From assembly GCA_030035585.1 (NCBI GenBank), contig CM057462.1:67986734-68050733 (forward strand): a stretch of 64,000 nt of DNA, written 5' to 3'. Position 1 is the stretch's first letter, and the number at the start of each line of letters is the position of its first letter. This stretch comes from Dugong dugon (lineage: Eukaryota > Chordata > Mammalia > Sirenia > Dugongidae). The notes under the pieces are model-generated. The model saw nothing but the letters and a program-made list of their open reading frames with translations. It was not told where the DNA came from and searched no databases. This document shows, piece by piece, positions 56,392 to 64,000 of this stretch. The position numbers and the translations under genes are program-made.

Positions 56392-59300
56392 GTCTGAGTC
56401 AGTGCACCAATTTCTTCCTGGCCCACGACCAGAGCCACCCCCGGCTGGATGAATCTTCCTGCAAGGATATTGCCAATGCCTTGTCCCTGGTCAACATGGT
56501 CCTGGGGCTCTTCTCCATCTTCTGCAGCTTCTACAGGTAGGCATGGGGCCCAGCAGGCTGTCTGTCAGAGCTCGAGCCAAGGGCATGGAAGGAGAGGGGG
56601 AGTTAGAGAGCCAGGCCCTGAGGCCTAGGGGTCAGCTAGGTGCAGGGGAAAGTGCAGTGGTTGGGAATCACGGGGCCAAGGTCCTAGCCTCATTTCTACC
56701 ATCAACCTGATATGTGACCTTGGCTGGGTCACATCCCCTTCCTGGGCCTCGGTTTCTCTATTTGTAAAACAAGGAGCTTATGCTATGACCTCTATAATTC
56801 CTTCCAATTCTATCAATTTAGAATAGTTTTTATGATAAAATCAAGAAATTCTGTTCCTCTGGCTTTAACACCATAGTGGGGTAGGCGACTATTCATATTT
56901 TCTGATTCTTAAATTAGAACATATGGTCTGACAGGTTATTTGAAATGAGCATGTTCTGGAAAATCTGAGACATGTATATGTCTTCCCCCGAAACTGTAAG
57001 TGAATTACATTCCTGTAAATTGAGTCATATTTCAATGCCCTTGGGAAATCAACTCTTTAAAAGACAAATCCTTCAGACTGCAAGTAACACCCTTCTAATC
57101 TGGTTCTCTATAACTTTCAGCAAGTAACTTCTCTTTGGATCTGTTTCTCATCCATAAAATAACATGTTTTGACCTGATGACATTTAAGCTCCTTTTCACC
57201 TTGAAATTTATATGATTCTCTAAGTCAGGGCTTTCAGAGCTCCACAACGTGGTGCACACCTGCAGCAGAAAATCTCTTTTCTTAGTTTAGCATATTCTTC
57301 TGGGAGTGTTTTCTTTTTCCCACCATGGTAAGTGCAGTATGTTTATTTAGCCTTAGTTCACTTTAGATCCATCGGCATGGGTCTAAGCAAAGGAAACACT
57401 ACAGTTGTTTGGGGATTGCAGGGTCTAGGGCCAGGCTCTCTGTGGGCTTGTCTGGGCCATACAGTAGGCCAGGGGCCAACTTGGGAAGGAAGGGGCATCC
57501 TGGCATTTGCCTGGGACTGTGGTAACACCTCACAGGGACCTGGGAGCAAGTGCTAGCTAGACACAGAATCTTCAAATGTGGGGTCTGGAAGAGCCCTTAT
57601 AAATCACTTAGCCCCTGCCCCTCATTTTACAGATGAGGAAAAGAGGCCTAGACGGGAGAGACTTATCTGAAAATTCACAGCGAGATGGTAGTAGAGGCTG
57701 GGCTGGAACCAAGCCCCCTGCATGGTGGAAAATGCCTGGAATTTAGAGCTGGTAGGGACCTTAGTGATTGTCTGGGGGGGGGGGGGGCGGGGTCAGAGGA
57801 CCCCCTTTAAGGCTGTGGGTTGAGAGTATTGGAGGGACGTAGGCATGTGTGAGGGTGTGTGTTTGTGAGGGTATGGGGGGGAGTAAGCAGTGTGTATGTG
57901 TGTGTCAGAAAGGGTGGGACTATGGATCACGTGCAGGGATGTGTGGATGTGAGCAAGCATAGGAAGTGTGTAACAAGTGTATTAGTGTACTGCGGGGACA
58001 TGGAGTGGTGCTCCGCGGGAGACCGTGAAAGGGCTGCCCTGTTCTGGCCTGGCCTACACTCTAGGAAATCCCACTGTGCCTCCTGGCTGCTTCTCATCAG
58101 CTTCCTGTTAGACATGGCAGTCGGGACGATGACCAGGCACCTCAGCAGCTGCTCTAAATCGAGTAAGTCCAGGCCTCAGACCACTAATCCCTGCCTCCTG
58201 GAGCATCCATCTCAGGTCACCAGCTCCATCCTCTAATACCCAGCAGGCCTTCGTCAGTCACCCACTCCTGCCACACTCCTCAGAGTACAGCAGGAAAAGC
58301 CCCAGAGCAGGAGTTAGGGAGCCCCTCCCCCAGTCTAGATCTGGCCCCTCTGCTGGCTCACTTTATGGTCTTCCGCCAGTCCTTGCCCTGGCTTTCAGCT
58401 TCCTTGTCTGTCCTGCCTGCCTGTTCAGGGCTGACCCAGGTGCTGGTGGTGGGGATAGGGTGGAGGGCAGGTGGGGGTGGCCAGGGAGTGGGAAGGTGAA
58501 AAAATTACCCAAAGAGAGCAGCTGCTTTAAAATGTTTCTATGTAAGATTTTGCTTGAAAAAGGGACTTCATAGCTTATTAATTAGTATTTAATTTCAATC
58601 CAATCCTTTCATGCTAAAGAAGGGAAAAGTAAGACAGGCAACGGAGAGACTTGCCTAAGGCCACATGGTCAGTTGCAGCAGAGCCGGGAGGAAACCCCAG
58701 TCTTTGGTCTAAGACCACCCTGGGGGAGCAGCTGTTGCTGCCTGAACCTCAGGACCCCACTTGTCCGCCTCACCCCTCCAACTCTCCCACCAGAGGGGCT
58801 AAGGTGCAAGGTGTGTGAGTGCACGTTCTTCTAACCTTTTGCCGTCTGGAGCAGGAGCTGAGCTGAACGACTTCGCTGTCTTCACCACCTTTGGCCTGGC
58901 CTCAGCCTTGCTCCTAGGAATAGGTGGGCCTCTCAGTGGGCTCCTGGCCATCATGTATGTGTTAGCTACTTCTTTCCGCCTGTGCTTTTTCTCAACTGGT
59001 GAGTGGAGTCCTGGAAGCCTTGGGGATGAGGGTGGGGAACCACAGAGGGAGTGGAGCTGTTGGATGCCAGAAGCTGAGGTGCAGTGACTAACTTGTCTCT
59101 TTCCTTCCTGGAGCCCGTCTTTCTTCCTTCTCCCGTGCTGCATGCCTGCTGGAGGCTGCGGGCTGCCTTGGCAGAGCCCTGGGCCGAGAGGCAGAAGCCC
59201 TAGGCTCTTGACCTAGCTCTCCCTTTGTCTCACTGTGTGACCTTTGAATGGAGCACATCCATTCACAGACTCTAGAACTGGAGGTCCTACCATGAAACAG

Positions 59301-61945
59301 GTGAAACTGTGCTCAGCAGAGGCCAGTTGCCTTGTCTAAGGTCACAGAGGGAGGGAGTGCAGATACAGCTCAGGCCTTAGACTAGAAGATCTCAAAGACC
59401 CTCTTAGCAGAGACTCCTTGGGGCCAGGGCACACCCCTGGTCCTAGCTGGCTGCCTGCTTTGCCTTAGAAACCCAATGCAAAATGCACCATTAATGCAAC
59501 CCAGTGTATCACTTCTGTCTGTGAATTACCAAATGCTTTACAGCCTGCCACCCCCTACCCCTGAGTTTAAGGGAGTTTTGTAGTCTGGGGAGGGGAACAC
59601 CCTGAGAGAGGGACTTGCTTCATTTAGATATACCTTTGGAGCAGTAGAGAGGTCCCTCAGTGGCACAAATGGTTTATCCTTGGTTACTAATCAAAAGGTT
59701 GATGGTTTGAACCCACCCAGCAGTGCTGCAGAAGAAAGGCCTGGTGATCTGCTTCCATAAAGAAAACCCTATAGAGCTCAGTTCTACTCTGTAACACCTG
59801 GGGTTGTCATGATTTGGACCCGATAGTGACAAGTTTAGTTTTTTTTTTTTTTAGAGCAATGGGAAGCAGCTAATCCTCATCATTTCTTTCCCTGGCAGGA
59901 GTTCCCTTCATATACAAGGGTCTACCCTGCTCCTACGCTTCCTGTGTTTTGGCCTCCACCTCTCTTCTGACCAAAGGCAACACATTCATTCTCTGCTGCG
60001 TGGCTTCGCTCATGATTCTATTCATGATGGACCAGACCTACTATCCCCATGAAGAAATCTTGGAGTCTGAGAACTGGAAAAAAATCATTTATCTGGGGGG
60101 TAAGCGCTCTTAAATGTTTCCAGTGGTGGGTTTGTTATCACTGTCACTCAGCGCCACCTTGTACCTCACCCCAGCATTCCCTATTTCACTTACTCTGCTT
60201 AATTTTTCTCCAAAGAATTTATTATCATCTGATAAAATATATATTTACTAGTTTTCTTATTGTCTATAAGCACTAAACCTACCTCCCCCACAGAAATGTA
60301 AGCCCCTTGAGGGTAGGGACTCTTTTATTCATGCTGTAATCCCCAGTGCCTAGAATTATGCCAATCACATAGTAGTTGCTCAATATTTGTTGAAAATTAT
60401 GAGTTGTTCCCATGGAAGTGCTGTGGGCCCATACTCTCCCATCTTCTTTTCGAGTTCTCTGAGGGAGTCTAAGTGTCTAGTTTTTTAAGAGTCACGCAGA
60501 CCTGGGTTTGAATCAGGACCTTGTACAAATTACATCCCCCATTTCCTCACCTGAAAAATATGGTTAATTCTTAATCACAGAATTGTCATGAAGTGTAAAT
60601 GAAATAATATATGTAACATACCTAGCAGCATGTCTAGCACAAGAAATATATTTCACAAATGTTGGTGCCCTTTGCCTTTAGGTAGTGAAACAGGTACAAA
60701 TTGTGTCAGGAATCCTCAAGAGCACTCCCAGGTTTGGTGATTTGGTAGAAAGACTCACAGGACTTAGCATATAGTCATTCTCATGGCTAAGATTTATTAC
60801 AGCAAAAGGATACAAAGCAAAATCAGCAAAGGGAAAAGGTACACAGAACAAAGTTCAGAGGAAACCAGACACAAGCTTCCAAAAGTCTTCTCCCAATGGA
60901 GTCTGACAGGACGAGCTTAATTCCTCCAGCATTGGATTGTGACAATACATGTGAATTGTTGTCTACCAGAGAAGCTCATTAGAGACTCAGTGCCCCAGGT
61001 TTTTATTGAGGCTTGGTCACATAGGCATCCTCTACCTAGCACATACCAGAATTCCAGACTCCTAGAAGGAAATCAGGTGTCCAGCATACACTTCTTTGTT
61101 TGTACAGTCTAGGCACACTGAGCCACTCTTATCAGTTAGGAAAAGTTTTGTATTAGCATAGGGATCTATTTACCATGCACGTTCCTAGTCGCCAGCCAAG
61201 GGCCACCCAGGCCTTTTTAAGGATAGCAGGCTTAGGCCTGCTTATGTCAGCTCTTTTCTGCAACAGATGATATTGTATTGGCCAATAACACATGTTAAAC
61301 TTGAAATAATTAGGAAGATTTTTTTTTTTTTTTTTTTTTCCCGAATAAGGGATCTGGGCTATTCCAATTTATTGTTTAGGACTAATGTCTGATCTGAGTT
61401 TGACAATTCAGTGGAATCTGATCCCATTATGTTATAAAATTGTCTACTTACTTACCAACCAGTTGCCATAGGGCCAATTCTGACTCATGGTGACCCCATA
61501 GTGTCATAGTAAAACTGTTCATAGGGTCTTCAGTGGCTGATTTTCGAAAGTAGACTACCAGACCTTTCTTTTAAGGTGCCCCTGGGTGGACTTGAAACAC
61601 CAACCTTTAGATCAACAGTGAGCACTTTAACCATTTTAAAGTGAGCTTCTTAAAGACAGGACTTATGTCTCATTTGTTTTTGTCTCTTAGGCACTGTGAG
61701 TAAAAAAGGAAGGATGGAAGGAATGACATGGCGCAATGGGGATGGGGGGGGGGTGGAAAACACATAAGAAAGCTCGTAAAAATTGAGTGTTTGCATGTCT
61801 TCTTCCAGGTGTCATCATGCTGTTTTTGTCTCCATTCTCTCTGACTCCTCTTTACTGCCTGCTGTGGTCCGTCTCCTACATCTTCTTTCCAGATTCTCTG
61901 TGGGGAAAGACAACCTGTCTCAGGCCACAGCACCGAGGAAACTAA
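56392..61945 (+). CDS. TMEM269: TMEM269, multi-pass membrane protein resembling PssA-type CDP-alcohol phosphatidyltransferases (5' exon not found)
   Basis: Five exons join in phase: 56392-56536, 58065-58162, 58855-58998, 59899-60099 and 61809-61945 (TAA), about 241 aa. The first enters mid-codon (phase 1), so an upstream coding exon is missing. The symbol rests on position after C1orf50. About six to seven hydrophobic segments are visible: NALSLVNMVLGLFSIF, WLLLISFLLDMAVG, FTTFGLASALLLGI, GLLAIMYVLATSFRL, ASCVLASTSLL, TFILCCVASLMILFMM, and a final segment VIMLFLSPFSLTPLY. Their order and spacing follow bacterial phosphatidylserine synthase (PssA): NALTLLN-like start, signature, a YV(L/A)..LR block, then GLP. 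The signature DxxDGxxAR(8)G(3)D(3)D is in exact register but degenerate: D-V-G-T-R, then R, N and V where G, D and D are expected. Catalysis therefore looks lost; lipid binding or a regulatory role is inference. The tail is short with no ER signal. A possible poly(A) signal lies at 62577-62582. Confidence 0.85.
56640..56800 (+). mobile_element. MIR-type SINE in TMEM269 intron
   Basis: GGGAATCACGGGGCCAAGGT, ATATGTGACCTTGGCTGGGT and CGGTTTCTCTATTTGTAAAA. Confidence 0.65.
59645..59845 (+). mobile_element. tRNA-headed SINE, long subfamily, in TMEM269 intron
   Basis: GGTCCCTCAGTGGCACAAAT, CTAATCAAAAGGTTGATGG, GAAAGGCCTGGTGATCTGC, CAGTTCTACTCTGTAACACC, ending 35 bp before the T-rich stretch that precedes the exon at 59899. 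Confidence 0.88.
60170..60400 (+). mobile_element. L2 LINE 3' end in TMEM269 intron
   Basis: CAGAAATGTAAGCCCCTTGA, GGGTAGGGACTCTTTTATTC, CCCAGTGCCTAGAATTATGC, TTGCTCAATATTTGTTGAA. Confidence 0.75.
60480..60670 (+). mobile_element. MIR-type SINE in TMEM269 intron
   Basis: GTCACGCAGACCTGGGTTTG, TTCCTCACCTGAAAAATATG and GCAGCATGTCTAGCACAAGA. Confidence 0.65.
61455..61640 (-). mobile_element. tRNA-headed SINE, long subfamily, in TMEM269 intron
   Basis: Reverse order: CCAGTTGCCATAGGGCCAAT, GACTCATGGTGACCCCATAG, AGTAGACTACCAGACC, CACCAACCTTTAGATCAACA, CTTTAACCA. Confidence 0.9.
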
Positions 61946-63479
61946 ACAGCTCCGCCAACTCCCTCTGGCCTCTGTGGGGTTTATGTCATCATGTTGGGCC
62001 AAGCCTTGCCTTACTCTTACTAAATCTTTCCTTGTCTCTGTGATGTGCATGTGCTTTGAACCAGAGCAACCCACGGTAGGGTGAGTAGACTTCATTACTT
62101 TCTCTCTATTCTGCGTTCTGAATCTGTTGAGACAATAATTGTTTGTTATATAGGACAAAAATTTTTCCAAGCTACATTGGGAACGAGTTTGAGTTCTGGC
62201 TCTGTTACTTGCTGGGTAACTTTTTGCATTAAGACTGGAAAGGAATGAAACCCTTTGGAATTGGTATAGCCCCCGGCCCCTGCCTACCAGTGATGGGTGG
62301 GGCTTACTAAAGCAGTCTTACACTTTCAGACTCTGACTCTGTGGGACAGAGCTAATCAGAGGACTTCAGTTGTCCCGTCTGAATGTGTGTACATTTTTTA
62401 ACTTAGCATTTCTGTATTTTAACCATTCAAAACTTCTGCTGTTTGCTTCACTTAGAGATTAGATACATTGAAAGCAGGATGGCTGTTTTTAAAACTTGAA
62501 ACTATGTTCCAAGGATGAAGATACATTTCTGAAAGAAGATTTCCATGTTCATTTTGAGCCATAGCAGCAGGGTTAAAATAAATATGTAGACCCCCCAAGA
62601 AGACTGCTCTGAAAAGGAAAATACCCATTTGGATGTGTAAATTGTGGTTTGTTTGTAACAATAATTACTCATACTTCATTGCCTCTAACTTTTTGTAGAT
62701 CAGTGACACTAGGATAGTTAGAGGTCAGCTGAGAGGCTCTTGATTTAACAGGGTATGTACTCCTTGCAACTATATGGAAGTATGGCCACTCTGCTACACT
62801 GGCTCCGGGGTCTCAGGATGCTAAAGCTAATCATTCAATACCTTTCCTTCCACGGTCAGGTGTTTTCTACAATAGAATAGCTCTTCTTGGACTTTCTCTT
62901 AGGAACAAGTGAGAAGACCCAAGATATTAAAAATGTACTTCTCAGAGGAATAAATGAAGTCAAGGGGTCTAGTTCTGATTCTAGGTAGCTCTGCTAGTCC
63001 TAAATTGGGATGGAGTGTAGATTTCCCTCCTGGTTCACACCTAGTCCTATTACACAACCTATAGTACTACTCCCTGTGTCTGGTGAACGGAAATCAAGTG
63101 ACTGAGAATTCTGCTACTTTTTTAGCTCTGTGACCTTGAGTAAAAGGCGCAATCTCTCTAAGTCCATTTCCTTATCTGTAAAATGAAATATTTACTTCCT
63201 CTCAGGGTTGTTTTGTGGATTAAATGTACTGACACATAAAGCACCTAGTGAACGGTATGTGAAAGGTGTTGAATAAATGTTGGTTCTTTTCCTTCTCTTC
63301 CCTCTAGCCTCCCTCCCTTCTCATACATGCCTTTACATTTAAAATAGCAGTAATAATAATAGTTAACAGTTATTTAGCTCTTACTATGTGCTAGGAACCG
63401 GTCCTTGCACTTTACTCTCTCACTCCTCAAAACAACCCAATGAGGTAGGTGTCATTAGCGCACCAGAGGCTTAAAGTCA
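61946..63479. other. TMEM269: TMEM269 3' flank
   Basis: Probably includes the 3' UTR; AATAAA occurs at 62577-62582. MIR-like runs lie at about 63090-63290 (plus) and 63360-63480 (minus). The next gene I would expect from human order, SVBP, is not reached. Confidence 0.5.
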
Positions 63480-64000
63480 GCAGTTCTCAGAGTGTGGTCT
63501 GCTGACTCCTGAGGTTCCTGAGACCCTTTCAGGTTCAAAATCTTTTCTTAACAACCCTGGAACAGGGACTGAAATGTCACTGTATTGACATTAGGGTGCA
63601 AATGGTGAGTAAAACTGCTGGTGCCTTGGCATGTATCAAGGCAGTGGCATCAAATGGTACACCTTTTTTAATATTCCATACAGTGAAGTGGAAAGCTGCT
63701 GCATACTGAAGTTATGATAGTTGTCTCGAAGAAAAGCATTTGAGTTTGAGCTGAACTAGCTGCTCTTTTCATGCAACACCAAAGGACGACAGACAAACTA
63801 AGGTTGTTCAGACTTGGGCATTTGGTTTTCTTGAAAATGAACTGAGTGATCCCATCACTTCAAGAGAAACAAGTTTTCGTTGCCAAGGATAAAAATTTTA
63901 GCTTTCAAGTGAAAATTAGAAGTTTGAAAAACTTGTATCTACCACCATGAGCTTGACAGCTTCCCAATACTCAAAAGACTTTTATGATGAGATTGGTGGG
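63480..64000 (+). mobile_element. hAT DNA transposon with transposase-gene remnant, runs off the window
   Basis: Opens AGCAGTTCTCAGAGTGTGG (hAT-type end region). Further on broken frames resemble the hAT transposase of the ZBED5/FAM200 type: TTDKLRLFRLGHLVF, then SLQEKQVFVAKDKN and KTFMMRLVG. Stops and shifts are present, so it is a relic. Confidence 0.7.

Overview
The window is nuclear DNA from a placental mammal, almost certainly an afrotherian and probably an elephant. It holds spliced vertebrate genes with GT-AG introns. It is littered with roughly twenty copies of a tRNA-headed SINE whose 3' tail matches an RTE-type LINE, and pieces of that LINE lie in the same window. I know this SINE/RTE pairing from Afrotheria. 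Older MIR, L2, L1M and hAT copies form the usual mammalian background.

The gene order is CLDN19 (minus strand), P3H1/LEPRE1 (minus), C1orf50 (plus), TMEM269 (plus). As I recall it, this is the order on human chromosome 1p34.2. I rebuilt exons from splice sites and reading-frame continuity. CLDN19 (4524-9379) gives 224 aa from five exons, or 211 aa when exon 4 reads through to its own stop. P3H1 (15442-33484) gives 736 aa from 15 exons ending in KDEL. C1orf50 (33801-42343) gives 196 aa from five exons. TMEM269 (56392-61945) gives five contiguous coding exons and about 241 aa; its first coding exon was not found.

Layout: 1-4523 is downstream of CLDN19 (RTE LINE with a nested SINE, L1M tail, an imperfect palindrome). 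4524-9379 is CLDN19. 9380-15114 is an intergenic gap with MIR, L2 and SINE copies. 15115-33484 is P3H1. 33485-33800 is a compact GC-rich bidirectional promoter shared by P3H1 and C1orf50. 33801-42343 is C1orf50, whose 6.8-kb intron 2 holds SINE clusters and an L1 fragment. 42344-52230 is intergenic and repeat-rich. 52230-52870 is CpG-rich and may be the TMEM269 promoter. 52870-61945 is TMEM269. 61946-64000 is flank ending in a hAT transposon piece.

The genes do not form a pathway. CLDN19 is a tight-junction protein, P3H1 an ER collagen prolyl 3-hydroxylase, C1orf50 is uncharacterised, and TMEM269 is a multi-pass membrane protein.

The most interesting observations are: (1) TMEM269 keeps the register of the CDP-alcohol phosphatidyltransferase signature but has lost three of its four aspartates, so it looks like a pseudoenzyme of the PssA type; (2) the CLDN19 exon 1 5' splice site lies inside a ~43-bp minisatellite that has copied the splice site four more times into intron 1; (3) P3H1 exon 3 has a CAG/TAG tandem acceptor in which the upstream AG would put a stop codon in frame.
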